64,000 bases of DNA, from contig NZ_LGEN01000004.1 of assembly GCF_001507855.1 (NCBI RefSeq), positions 86,315 through 150,314 of the forward strand, in the 5' to 3' direction. Position 1 is the stretch's first letter. Each line of letters starts with the position of its first letter. Shown here in pieces: positions 36,312-44,875 of the stretch. Position numbers and translations under genes: made by a program. Under the pieces are notes generated by a model. The model saw nothing but the letters and a program-made list of their open reading frames with translations. It did no database searches and was not told where the DNA came from. The DNA is from Halomonas sp. 54_146. Its GTDB lineage: Bacteria; Pseudomonadota; Gammaproteobacteria; Pseudomonadales; Halomonadaceae.

Positions 36312-36382
36312 CCCTACTCTATTTTTTAGCCCACTCTGTTTTTTTAACCTACTCTGTTTTTTAACCTATCCTGTTTTTTTAA
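36312..36382. repeat. Four tandem 17-18-bp A-tract repeats upstream of the fliS promoter
   Basis: Four imperfect direct repeats of 18, 18, 17 and 18 bases fill this interval. On the minus strand each begins (T/C)TAAAAAA followed by CAGAGTAGG-like sequence. The array touches the stop codon of the PilZ/HD-GYP gene at one end and the sigma-28 -35 TAAA at the other. Each unit repeats a TAAA-like element. Confidence 0.85.
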
Positions 36383-38070
36383 GTAGACACTGCAACCTCG
36401 CCTACTACCTGCCCAAGCCGTTTGGCAATGTTGTCCCGCACCAGCGCACCCACATTGTCACGCATCGGTGGCTCTGCCTTCGGCGCTAGCAATACCTCGG
36501 TAGGATTGCCCTTAGCATCTACGCGCAAAATCCAACCCTGCTGTTGACTGGAAAAGCGCGCCAGAGAACCCACCGGAAGCCCCTTAAAATGCTCGATATA
36601 ACGCTTAATCCAGCGCATATCGAATTGATGCGGGTGCTGCAATAAATGGCGATAAATTTGCTGGGCTGTTTTAGCTGGCCGATCAGCACGGTCGCGCCGC
36701 ATCGCCTCAACCACGTCAACAACCGCACTCGCTTTGGCTAGCTCACTAAGGTCGGCACCACTTATTCCCTCAGGGTAGCCGCTTCCATCCATGCGCTCGT
36801 TGATACCCCCAATAACCGCCTGAACAATATTCGCCGATAGCCACTGGCAGTTATTCAAACGATCCAGCAGTAACCGGACATGCTCGCTGACGGCCTTACG
36901 ATGACTGGCCTCAAAGTGCGGTGCCTTGAATAACACCTGAGGCACCAAGGCTTTGCCAAGGTCATGAATAAGACCACTGGCAACAATCGCCTTACGCAGC
37001 TCGCGCGGCATGCTTGCACCCACAAAATCGAGCAGATGAACGGCTACTGCAATACCATGACGCACCACTAACGGCTCTGGAGATAAGCAGCGAGAAGCGA
37101 ACAGCAACGCCTCACGATCCTCTTCATGAAGATCCAATATTCGATCAGCATAGCGGGAGAGTTGGCGACCATCGATATCGCTACCTTGCTGTAACGACAA
37201 CAGCTGTGTATCGAGGTAGGCGGCCACTCTTACCAGCCGACGTGCCACGGGGGTGGCATAGCGCTTGACATCACGTCGCCCAAGCAGCTCCCCTGCACCT
37301 GATTGCTTGCCTGGCAGCGCAAACAGCGGAGAAGGCTGGCGATCGCCCTGCTCTTCTTTTTTATAGCGAGCCGCTTCGCGCTCTATCTCACACACAAAAT
37401 ACCAAATTTGCCGCTCTTGCTCCGCGCTACACTCAACGAAGCTGAAGCCCACACGCAGCAAATGGCGATCAGCGTCTGTCTTTTGGTGACGCGCCTCCCC
37501 CAACACTTCAAAATACGTGCCATCAGGAAAAGTAAACGCCAACGTAAAAGGATGAGTAGCTTCTGCCAATAGGCCGCTGGCCGCCAACGGCAGTTCAATC
37601 TGACAACCGTCTTGGGAAAGGTCCCGCAACTCGCCCTCAACTACCTCAGCGTCGCCCCCAGACAAGCTGGCCGGCACGACCATCCCCATACGCAGCTCAG
37701 CGCGAAAGGACTCACGGCGTTGGAGCACTTCCAACGTTTCGGGGTAATCGCTGCAGCATAAAAAACGCCCCCCTGAGTGACGCGTTTCAGTTAAATGCAG
37801 CAACGGCGTTCGCACCACTTTTCCCTGCGCCTGCCCCCGCAAGTAAAAAGCAGCGCCGCCTTGTAAGCGGTGTAGTAAATAATCAACCGATGAGAGATCC
37901 ATCACCAGCGTTTGCCCGAGATGCTGCTCCATCAAGACAATAGGCTCAGGGCGCGCATCAGACCCTTCAAGGCAGAGCGACACGCCGCCGCTTTCAATTA
38001 ACGTATTCAGCAGAGACTCAATGACCGTTGTGCTTGCTAATGTTTCAAACTCATCCTGCTGCGCTACCAT
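36379..38070 (-). CDS. YcgR-like/PilZ protein fused to a degenerate HD-GYP domain
   Basis: The 563 residues appear to combine two c-di-GMP modules. Residues 1-115 resemble the YcgR N-terminal domain. The PilZ domain (about 118-235) keeps both binding motifs, RRESFR and DLSQDG. From about 280 a helical region leads into an HD-GYP domain with LIHDLGK and DGSGYPEGI. The usual HHE of HHExxDGxGYP reads INE, so two metal-ligand histidines are missing and phosphodiesterase activity is doubtful. It could be a brake or adaptor that links c-di-GMP to the motor. The ATG has GAGG 5 bases upstream. It lies between flaG and fliS. Confidence 0.85.
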   Translation of the reverse strand: MVAQQDEFETLASTTVIESLLNTLIESGGVSLCLEGSDARPEPIVLMEQHLGQTLVMDLSSVDYLLHRLQGGAAFYLRGQAQGKVVRTPLLHLTETRHSGGRFLCCSDYPETLEVLQRRESFRAELRMGMVVPASLSGGDAEVVEGELRDLSQDGCQIELPLAASGLLAEATHPFTLAFTFPDGTYFEVLGEARHQKTDADRHLLRVGFSFVECSAEQERQIWYFVCEIEREAARYKKEEQGDRQPSPLFALPGKQSGAGELLGRRDVKRYATPVARRLVRVAAYLDTQLLSLQQGSDIDGRQLSRYADRILDLHEEDREALLFASRCLSPEPLVVRHGIAVAVHLLDFVGASMPRELRKAIVASGLIHDLGKALVPQVLFKAPHFEASHRKAVSEHVRLLLDRLNNCQWLSANIVQAVIGGINERMDGSGYPEGISGADLSELAKASAVVDVVEAMRRDRADRPAKTAQQIYRHLLQHPHQFDMRWIKRYIEHFKGLPVGSLARFSSQQQGWILRVDAKGNPTEVLLAPKAEPPMRDNVGALVRDNIAKRLGQVVGEVAVST

Positions 38071-38402
38071 TCTCGCCTCACTTTCCCTAATGCGTTAATT
38101 AGCTGACCGCAAAGCGCGAAAGCATATCAGATGCTTGCAGCATGGCGTATGCACAATAAGGCATCATTGTGCTGCTTAATGCTCGGGTTAAGGCGAGTAA
38201 ATAATGGTCTTTAGGTACTTTCTCATATCCCCGCTACTATTAAGCCAACACCCCACTGCCGCGCGCCTAAAGCTTTTCCGCACGCTGCCGATATGGTTTT
38301 AGAAGAGCAAATTAATATATAACAACTGAGCTATGGCTGCCGCTTCTCGCTACCGCATAAAAACTTGGCTGCCAAAGCTAATTTTAAAGAGGAATGCGCC
38401 CC
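38071..38402. other. Divergent region between the PilZ/HD-GYP gene and flaG
   Basis: This 332-base gap holds the sigma-28 promoter of flaG (38268-38294). No sigma-28 site was found for the minus-strand gene, and I see no convincing small RNA or additional ORF. Composition is more AT-rich than the genes around it. Confidence 0.5.
38268..38294 (+). promoter_or_regulatory. FliA (sigma-28) promoter of flaG
   Basis: TAAA at 38268-38271, 15 bases, then GCCGATAT at 38287-38294. It is one base from the TAAA-N15-GCCGATAA consensus and lies 108 bases before the flaG ATG on the same strand. Confidence 0.85.
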
Positions 38403-38786
38403 ATGGACTCACTACCCATTGAAGCAGCAACATCACCAACACCCTTGCCACCCACTTCAAATTTGAAACAGCGGCTAGACAGCACGTTGGCACAGCTACC
38501 CATAGCCAATGGCCAGCAGGCAAACGCTGAGAAAAATACGCGAGAAATCACCGCAAGCGAACTGGTTGAACCCATTCAACGCATTAATGAAACCATGCGG
38601 CCACGCGGGTTGGAATTTGAATTGAGAGAAGAATCGTCGCGAGTGATTACCCGCGTTATAGACCGAGAATCTAGAGACGTAATTCGCCAAATCCCCGCAG
38701 AAGAAGTGCTTAAAATCGCCGAACAGCTAGAAGAGCTACAGGGACGACAAGGACCACAGGGGCAAATCATCTCCCTACAGGTTTGA
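38403..38786 (+). CDS. flaG: FlaG family flagellar protein
   Basis: The 127-residue product has the FlaG-family C-terminal core (GLEFELREESSRVITRVIDRESRDVIRQIPAEEVLKIAEQL) after a polar N-terminal region. FlaG influences filament length in several polarly flagellated bacteria. The ATG at 38403 has GAGGA 9 bases upstream; an ATG at 38394 directly abuts that site and is less likely. FlaG is normally followed by fliD, but here a convergent fliE lies 36 bases on. Confidence 0.87.
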   Translation: MDSLPIEAATSPTPLPPTSNLKQRLDSTLAQLPIANGQQANAEKNTREITASELVEPIQRINETMRPRGLEFELREESSRVITRVIDRESRDVIRQIPAEEVLKIAEQLEELQGRQGPQGQIISLQV

Positions 38787-38821
38787 AGCACAGCATGCTA
38801 AAAGGGCACTCAAATAAAGCA

Positions 38822-39154
38822 CTAGACTTGCATGTTCATGACATCTCGATATGCAGATACCAAGCGGTTACGAACCTGAAGCCCCATCTGAAAAGCAACG
38901 CTGGCTTTCTGCATATCGACCATCACATCATTTAGCGCCAAGTTAGGATCGCCCGCCTGAAACGCCATCGCCTGGCTGTTGGCCGTTTGCTGGAGCCGGT
39001 TGATACGCTGAATGGAAGCCTGCAACTCGCCGCCGAACCCCCCTTGCCCAGCCGCCGCTGATGCCTGGGCACCGCTAAGGGGCTGCGTGGATGCCGCCTG
39101 CGTTGCCATGCTTTGCATCTGCTGTAGCGCAGCCTGTATTTGGGGAGTGCTCAT
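38822..39154 (-). CDS. fliE: Flagellar basal body protein FliE
   Basis: FliE (110 residues) joins the MS ring to the rod and is an early export substrate. The C-terminal half is characteristic: DPNLALNDVMVDMQKASVAFQMGLQVRNRLVSAYRDVMNMQV, ending as in enterics. GAGGT stands 7 bases before the ATG at 39154; an ATG 6 bases upstream abuts it. It is divergent from fliF across a 254-base region, the usual arrangement in enterics. Confidence 0.95.
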   Translation of the reverse strand: MSTPQIQAALQQMQSMATQAASTQPLSGAQASAAAGQGGFGGELQASIQRINRLQQTANSQAMAFQAGDPNLALNDVMVDMQKASVAFQMGLQVRNRLVSAYRDVMNMQV

Positions 39155-39408
39155 ACGCATACCTCAATTCGCAAAAAAGAACTAATGCGAAAAGCCTAAC
39201 ATTGAACTGCCCTGCCTCATACGGACAAATACGCGTAAAAAGCCAAGCTTATCCCCCCTTTAGGCTAGACTAGCCACCGGATAATGGCACTCATCATAAT
39301 TCCGCCCCATCTTTTTGGCGGATAATCGCGATAAACGGATTAGCCTATGCCTTCTTTGGTGATGCGCCTGGGCCGAACCCAGTTTTGCTTGCCCCTCTGG
39401 AGGGACGC

Positions 39409-41199
39409 ATGAGCGAAACCGGTGCAACGGCAGGCCGTCAAAACAGTACATCTCAAGCTGCTTCCCGCAGTGGAAATACCGGTAGCGGAAACACAAGTAG
39501 TGGCAACACAGGCAACGACACCGCCAGCGGCTCAGCTTCTGAGCGCGTGTTGAAGCAGCTGCGTGGAAATCCGTTAGTTGCTTTGCTGATCGCGGGCGCG
39601 GCATCCATTGCCATCGTCGTTGCGCTTTTCATGTGGGCCAGCAGCCCTGAATATCGCGTGCTTTATAGCAATCTCAGCGAAGCCGATGGCGGCAGCATCA
39701 TCACTGAACTCGACACTCGTGGTATTCCTTACCAGTTCAGTGCCAGCGGCCAAGCGTTGATGGTGCCTAGCGATCAAGTGCACACCTTGCGGCTGCAGCT
39801 CGCTGAACAAGGGCTGCCCCGTGGCGGCAATCTTGGTTTAGAGCTGATGGACAGCCAAGCATTTGGCATTAGCCAGTTTGCTGAGCAGATCAACTACCAG
39901 CGGGGCCTGGAAGGCGAGCTTGCCCGTTCAATCGAGTCATTAGGCCCCGTTGAAGGCGTCAGAGTTCACCTTTCGATGGCAAAACCATCGGTATTCATAC
40001 GTGATCGTGAGCCGGCTAAAGCATCGGTGGTGCTTACCTTGTTACCTGGGCGCGTGCTGGGTGAAGGCCAGGTCAGCGCCATCGTTCACATGGTCTCGGG
40101 CAGTGTCCCTGAGCTAGCGGCTGAAGATGTCACTGTGGTCAACCAGGATGGCCGTTTGCTGTCTGCAGACGTGCGTAGAGGTAATGATCTTGATGGCACA
40201 CAGCTTGAATACATTGCTGAAGTTGAACGTTCTTACCAGCAGCGCATTGAGCATATCCTGACGCCTATTTTGGGCAGCAATAACGTACGTGCTCAAGTGG
40301 CCGCACAGATAGATTTTTCGCGACGCGAGCAAACCTCTGAACGATATGGGCCCAATCAACCGCCTAACGAAGCAGCAGTGCGCAGTCGCCAGCTGAGCCT
40401 CGCTTATGACGGGGAAAACCCTTTAGCGACCGGTATACCCGGGGCGCTCAGTAACACGCCCCCCGGCACCCTACCCTCCCCCATTGATCAGCCAGAAGGT
40501 GAAGTAGCAGTCGATGGGCAAGAAGAGGACCTCCCCCCCGAAGCGTTGCGTAACCTGCGCCAAGACGATGTCGTCAATTATGAAGTTGATCGTAGCATTG
40601 AGCATATACAGCACCGCCTTGGGCAGATTGAGCGTCTCTCCGCCGCAGTGGTGGTTAACTTCCGCTCAGAAATGAATGAAGAAGGCGAGTGGATCGACGT
40701 TGCTCTAACCGACAATGAAGTCGCTCAAATCGAGCGGTTAGTCCGCCAGGCAATGGGGTTTTCTCAACTACGTGGCGATGAAGTAGAAGTCGTCAACACT
40801 CCTTTCGCTCGTAGTGTTGATGAGACGACTGATGCGGAGTGGTGGCAAGACCCCAATACGCTCTCCATCGCTGGCAATGTCGGTCGTTACCTGTTGGTGG
40901 CTCTTGCTATTTTATTGCTCTATCTACTGATTCTTCGCCCTCTTATCAAGCGCTACACGCAGCCACCGATGATGGCAGCAGCAATGCCGGGTAGCACACT
41001 AGAGACGCGGGTTGGAAGTGAAGATGAGGGCGAAAGTGAAGGAGCCTTCGACGAGGACGACGAGACTTACGCCAAACCTAAGCGTCGGCGCAAAACGTCA
41101 CTCTATGAGCATAACCTCAACGATCTGCGTGAAATGGCTCAGGAAGACCCCCGCATGGTCGCGATGATCATTCGCAGCTGGATGAATACTAGTGAGTAG
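39409..41199 (+). CDS. fliF: Flagellar MS-ring protein FliF
   Basis: FliF (596 residues) forms the MS ring and export housing in the inner membrane. After a Gly/Ser/Asn-rich start (repeated SGNTG units), TM1 lies near residues 57-75, followed by ring-building motifs (EYRVLYSNLSEADGG, DSQAFGISQFAEQINYQRGLEGELARSI). TM2 is near 500-516 (YLLVALAILLLYLLIL). The C-terminus carries the FliG-binding segment ending MIIRSWMNTSE. The ATG at 39409 has GGAGGG 6 bases upstream. It heads the fliF-R cluster. Confidence 0.97.
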   Translation: MSETGATAGRQNSTSQAASRSGNTGSGNTSSGNTGNDTASGSASERVLKQLRGNPLVALLIAGAASIAIVVALFMWASSPEYRVLYSNLSEADGGSIITELDTRGIPYQFSASGQALMVPSDQVHTLRLQLAEQGLPRGGNLGLELMDSQAFGISQFAEQINYQRGLEGELARSIESLGPVEGVRVHLSMAKPSVFIRDREPAKASVVLTLLPGRVLGEGQVSAIVHMVSGSVPELAAEDVTVVNQDGRLLSADVRRGNDLDGTQLEYIAEVERSYQQRIEHILTPILGSNNVRAQVAAQIDFSRREQTSERYGPNQPPNEAAVRSRQLSLAYDGENPLATGIPGALSNTPPGTLPSPIDQPEGEVAVDGQEEDLPPEALRNLRQDDVVNYEVDRSIEHIQHRLGQIERLSAAVVVNFRSEMNEEGEWIDVALTDNEVAQIERLVRQAMGFSQLRGDEVEVVNTPFARSVDETTDAEWWQDPNTLSIAGNVGRYLLVALAILLLYLLILRPLIKRYTQPPMMAAAMPGSTLETRVGSEDEGESEGAFDEDDETYAKPKRRRKTSLYEHNLNDLREMAQEDPRMVAMIIRSWMNTSE

Positions 41200-41243
41200 T
41201 TCAAATGAGTAGTCCAAAAGAGTTGTCCAAATGAGTAGTCCAA
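41193..41243 (+). repeat. Tandem ~13-bp repeat at the fliF-fliG junction
   Basis: Four successive copies of a 12-14-base unit close to TGAGTAGTCCAAA run from the last codons of fliF into the first codons of fliG. The unit repeats both the fliF stop context and the fliG start context (ATGAGTAGTCC). One internal ATG at 41205 opens a 9-codon reading frame whose TGA overlaps the fliG ATG. Confidence 0.85.
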
Positions 41244-42238
41244 TTGCTGAAATGAGTGGCGCTCGCAAGAGCGCTATCTTATTGCTTGCACTCGATGAAG
41301 ACAGTGCAGCAGAGGTCTTTAAATACCTCGGCGCCAATGAAGTGCAAGAGATCAGTATGGAGATGGCTCGTCTGCATCAGGTCTCTCATGAGGACATGAA
41401 GGCAGTGCTTGAAGCGTTCCATAAAGAGAACGAAGAGTTTGTAGCGCTTAACCTTAACTCCAGCGACCACATCCGCTCGGTACTGACCAAAGCATTGGGC
41501 AGCGAGCGCGCGACTAGCCTGATCGAAGATATTCTCGAATCGACAGGCAATAACTCCGGCATCGACGCGCTCAACCTCATGGAAGCCTCTATGGTGGCCG
41601 AGTTGATTCGCGACGAGCACCCACAGATCATTGCCACCATTCTGGTTCACCTAGAGCGCCACCAAGCCTCTGATATTCTTGAACTCTTTGAAGAAAAGCT
41701 GCGCAATGATGTGGTGCTGCGTATTGCCACCTTCAGCGGCGTTCAGCCTGCTGCCTTACAAGAGCTAACCGAAGTGCTCACCAGCATGCTAGACGGCCAG
41801 AACCTCAAGCGCAGCAAAATGGGCGGCGTAAGAACTGCAGCCGAAATCCTCAACTTGATGAACTCCTCTCAAGAAGAGACCGCCATCGAGACCGTCCGCG
41901 CGCACAGCGAAGATTTGGCACAGAAAATTATCGACGAAATGTTCCTGTTCGAGAACCTGCTGGATCTCGACAACCGCGCGATTCAGATGGTGCTTCAAGA
42001 AGTCGACACCAACTCGCTGGTGGTGGCCCTCAAAGGGGCTCAGGACGCGTTGGTGGACAAATTCCTGCGCAATATGTCACAGCGCGCCTCCGACCTGGTT
42101 CGCGAAGATATGGAAGCCCGTGGCCCCATACGCGTCTCTCAAGTCGAGACCGAGCAAAAAGCCATTTTGCAAATTGTCAGGCGTTTAGCTGACTCAGGTG
42201 AAATCGTTCTAGCCGGCGGAGACGACGAGTATGTCTAA
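41231..42238 (+). CDS. fliG: Flagellar motor switch protein FliG
   Basis: FliG (335 residues) is the rotor protein that contacts the stator. Seen are the N-terminal FliF-binding part (GARKSAILLLALDEDSAAEVF), the middle EHPQ motif region (DEHPQIIATILVHL), and the C-terminal torque helix (MFLFENLLDLDNRAIQMVLQEVD, with MSQRASDLVREDMEARGP). The start lies in the tandem repeat and has only a weak AAGAG upstream, so translation may be coupled to fliF or to the tiny frame at 41205. It overlaps fliH by 8 bases. Confidence 0.97.
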   Translation: MSSPIAEMSGARKSAILLLALDEDSAAEVFKYLGANEVQEISMEMARLHQVSHEDMKAVLEAFHKENEEFVALNLNSSDHIRSVLTKALGSERATSLIEDILESTGNNSGIDALNLMEASMVAELIRDEHPQIIATILVHLERHQASDILELFEEKLRNDVVLRIATFSGVQPAALQELTEVLTSMLDGQNLKRSKMGGVRTAAEILNLMNSSQEETAIETVRAHSEDLAQKIIDEMFLFENLLDLDNRAIQMVLQEVDTNSLVVALKGAQDALVDKFLRNMSQRASDLVREDMEARGPIRVSQVETEQKAILQIVRRLADSGEIVLAGGDDEYV

Positions 42239-43001
42239 TACTCACTTGCCTAAATTTGATCGTCATGGCGATTGGCGCCGCTGGCAAATGGAAGAGCTGG
42301 CGAGCACCGCGAACGAACACGCCACTGATCGCGATGTACCCACGGCACATCAACGCAAGGTTCAAGCAGCCCTTAAAGCAGCAGAGCAGGCGCGTCAGCG
42401 CGAAGAAGAAGAGCGCCAAGCGTTACATGAACGCATTCGCCAGCAAGCCGAAAAAGAGGGCTATGAGGCAGGCTTTGAGCAGGGCCACAAAGAGGGGCTC
42501 GAAAAGGGGTTAGAGGAAGCGGCTGAGCAGGCAAAAATCGAGCTAGAAGCACGCATTCACAAGACGGTTGCGCCACTGGAAACACTCGCCAAGCAGTTCT
42601 CTGATGCGCTGGAGCGTATTGATGACACGATTGCACACGACCTGGTTGAGTTAGCGCTAGCAACCGGCAAGCAGCTTGCCTCAGATGCCTTGCAGGCATC
42701 GCCAGAACAAGTGCTCGTAGTGGTACGCGAGCTGCTGCACACCGAACCACCACTGGTAGGGCAACAGCGGCTATGGCTCAACCCAGATGACCACGCGTTA
42801 GTTGAAGAGCAGTTAGGTGGCGAACTTAAAGCGGCTAACTGGAAGCTACAGCCTGATGATCAGCTGGCTCGTGGCGGTTGCCGAGTCACCAGCGCACAGG
42901 GTGAAATTGACGCCACCTTTGAAAACCGCTGGCACACCATTCAAGCCCAATCGCGCAAAAGAGGCATTCACGGCTCAACTTCAAACGCCCGTTCATCGTA
43001 G
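42231..43001 (+). CDS. fliH: Flagellar export ATPase regulator FliH
   Basis: FliH (256 residues) is the peripheral-stalk-like partner of the FliI ATPase and links it to FliN. Features are a charged helical N-terminal half with GxxxG-type spacing ([21 protein letters not shown], about 83-103) and a C-terminal FliH/type III HrpE-like domain ([27 protein letters not shown]). GGAG precedes the ATG, which overlaps the end of fliG. Confidence 0.94.
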   Translation: MSNTHLPKFDRHGDWRRWQMEELASTANEHATDRDVPTAHQRKVQAALKAAEQARQREEEERQALHERIRQQAEKEGYEAGFEQGHKEGLEKGLEEAAEQAKIELEARIHKTVAPLETLAKQFSDALERIDDTIAHDLVELALATGKQLASDALQASPEQVLVVVRELLHTEPPLVGQQRLWLNPDDHALVEEQLGGELKAANWKLQPDDQLARGGCRVTSAQGEIDATFENRWHTIQAQSRKRGIHGSTSNARSS

Positions 43002-43012
43002 GCGGATATGCT

Positions 43013-44407
43013 ATGACCGACACCACCTGCCCTCACCAACATCGCTGGCATAAAGCACTGCGCCGCACGCAGCAGCGCGTGAGCCATTTGCCTCGCTACC
43101 GCAATAGCGGCCGGGTGATTCGCGCAACGGGTATGGTCATTGAGGTGGTAGGGCTACGCGTGGCAGTTGGCAGTGCATGCCGCATCGAACTGCCCGGCAG
43201 CGATGGTCGCCTAACCGATAGCGACAAACATGCGGAAGCCGAAGTCGTCGGCTTTGCGGGTGACAAGCTGTACCTCATGCCGCTAGAAGAAGTCACTGGG
43301 CTTATGCCGGGCGCGCGCGTTTCGCCTTTAGATGAACGCGACGGCAGCAGTGCGCGGCGTTTTCCGATTGGCGATAGCCTGCTGGGGCGAGTGCTCGATG
43401 GCAACGGCAACCCGCTCGATAACCGCGAAAATATCGAAGAAGCGCCCCGTGCCACACTCAATACGCCACCGCTTAACCCCCTTTCCCGCGCCCCTATTGA
43501 TGCGCAAATTGATGTGGGTATCCGCGCTATTAATGCACTGCTGAGCGTAGGGCGCGGCCAACGCATGGGGCTATTTGCCGGCTCAGGGGTTGGTAAATCA
43601 GTGCTACTGGGCATGATGGCACGCTATACCCAAGCTGATGTGATTGTGGTGGGCTTGATCGGCGAGCGAGGCCGCGAAGTACAGGATTTTATTGATAACA
43701 TTCTAGGTCCTGAAGGCCGCCGCCGTGCCGTTGTCGTCGCAGCACCGGCGGATACGTCTCCCTTGCAGCGCCTGCAAGGTGCCGCTTACGCAACACGCCT
43801 AGCAGAAGGCTTTCGCGACGAGGGTCGAAACGTTCTGCTTATTATGGATTCCCTCACTCGCTACGCCATGGCGCAGCGGGAAATTGCCCTGGCCATTGGG
43901 GAGCCACCGGCCACCAAAGGCTACCCGCCTTCTGTGTTTGCCAAGCTGCCCGGCCTAGTGGAGCGCGCAGGCAATGCCGAGCGTGGCGGCGGGTCGATAA
44001 CCGCTTTTTATACCGTACTGACGGAAGGCGATGACCAGCAGGACCCCATTGCAGATTCTGCTCGGGCCATTCTAGACGGCCACATTGTACTGTCGAGAAC
44101 ACTGGCGGAAGCCGGTCATTACCCAGCCATTGATATAGAAGCGTCGATCAGCCGAGTGATGACCTCGATCACCACTCCTGAACAACTGCAGGAAGCGCGT
44201 ATTTTCAAGCAGCTATTTTCTCGCTATCAGCGCAATCGGGATTTAATTAGCGTGGGTGCCTACAGCCCTGGCCACGACCCACAGTTAGATGAGGCGGTGA
44301 ACCGCTTCCCCTCGCTGGAGCGCTTCCTACAACAAAGCATTGAGGAGTGTGCAGCGCTGGAAGATTCACGCCAAGCGTTAAACGCACTGGTTGGAGGGCG
44401 TAAATGA
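43013..44407 (+). CDS. fliI: Flagellum-specific ATPase FliI
   Basis: FliI (464 residues) is the hexameric F1-beta-like ATPase that energises unfolding and export of flagellar substrates. Walker A is [11 protein letters not shown] (about residues 186-196), Walker B region [17 protein letters not shown], plus [18 protein letters not shown] and [20 protein letters not shown] slightly long basic N-terminus is present. Its stop overlaps the fliJ ATG by 4 bases. Confidence 0.97.
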   Translation: MTDTTCPHQHRWHKALRRTQQRVSHLPRYRNSGRVIRATGMVIEVVGLRVAVGSACRIELPGSDGRLTDSDKHAEAEVVGFAGDKLYLMPLEEVTGLMPGARVSPLDERDGSSARRFPIGDSLLGRVLDGNGNPLDNRENIEEAPRATLNTPPLNPLSRAPIDAQIDVGIRAINALLSVGRGQRMGLFAGSGVGKSVLLGMMARYTQADVIVVGLIGERGREVQDFIDNILGPEGRRRAVVVAAPADTSPLQRLQGAAYATRLAEGFRDEGRNVLLIMDSLTRYAMAQREIALAIGEPPATKGYPPSVFAKLPGLVERAGNAERGGGSITAFYTVLTEGDDQQDPIADSARAILDGHIVLSRTLAEAGHYPAIDIEASISRVMTSITTPEQLQEARIFKQLFSRYQRNRDLISVGAYSPGHDPQLDEAVNRFPSLERFLQQSIEECAALEDSRQALNALVGGRK

Positions 44408-44856
44408 GTAAATCACAGCTCGAAATGTTAACGGAGTTAGCTCGCGGAGCGCGCGATCAAGCCGGCAAAGTGCTTGCTCAAGAGCGCCAAACCGAACAGC
44501 AAACCAACGCTCAGCTAAAATCGCTGCTTAGCTACCGTGCAGAGTATGCAGAACGCTTTCAGAAGGCGATGCATGACGGTATTGATCCCGCGACCATGTA
44601 CAATTACCAACAGTTTCTGGCGTCTTTAGATGCCGCCTTAAGCCGCGCTCGGCAAGCACTAGCGGCGCAACAGGCAAGTGTTCAACAAAGCCAAAAGAAC
44701 TGGCAACAAGAGCAGCGTAAGCTCTCTTCCTACGATACACTGGCGTCACGCCGGCTTTTAGAAGAGCACCGCCGCAGCGAGCGTCATGAACAAAAAACTA
44801 ACGATGATTTGGTGACTAGCCGCTTAGCTCGTCAACATAACGACGCTCCGCATTAG
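44404..44856 (+). CDS. fliJ: Flagellar export protein FliJ
   Basis: FliJ (150 residues) is a coiled-coil protein that fits the centre of the FliI ring and escorts chaperones. The sequence is entirely helical and rich in Gln, Arg and Glu ([40 protein letters not shown]). Its identity rests on this composition, size and position directly after fliI with an ATGA overlap. Confidence 0.93.
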   Translation: MSKSQLEMLTELARGARDQAGKVLAQERQTEQQTNAQLKSLLSYRAEYAERFQKAMHDGIDPATMYNYQQFLASLDAALSRARQALAAQQASVQQSQKNWQQEQRKLSSYDTLASRRLLEEHRRSERHEQKTNDDLVTSRLARQHNDAPH

Positions 44857-44875
44857 CGGTGCCAGGGAACTGAAC

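Noticed and set aside
36312..36382. CRISPR-like array
   Set aside because: The four repeats are contiguous with no spacers and no cas genes are present; they are simple tandem repeats.
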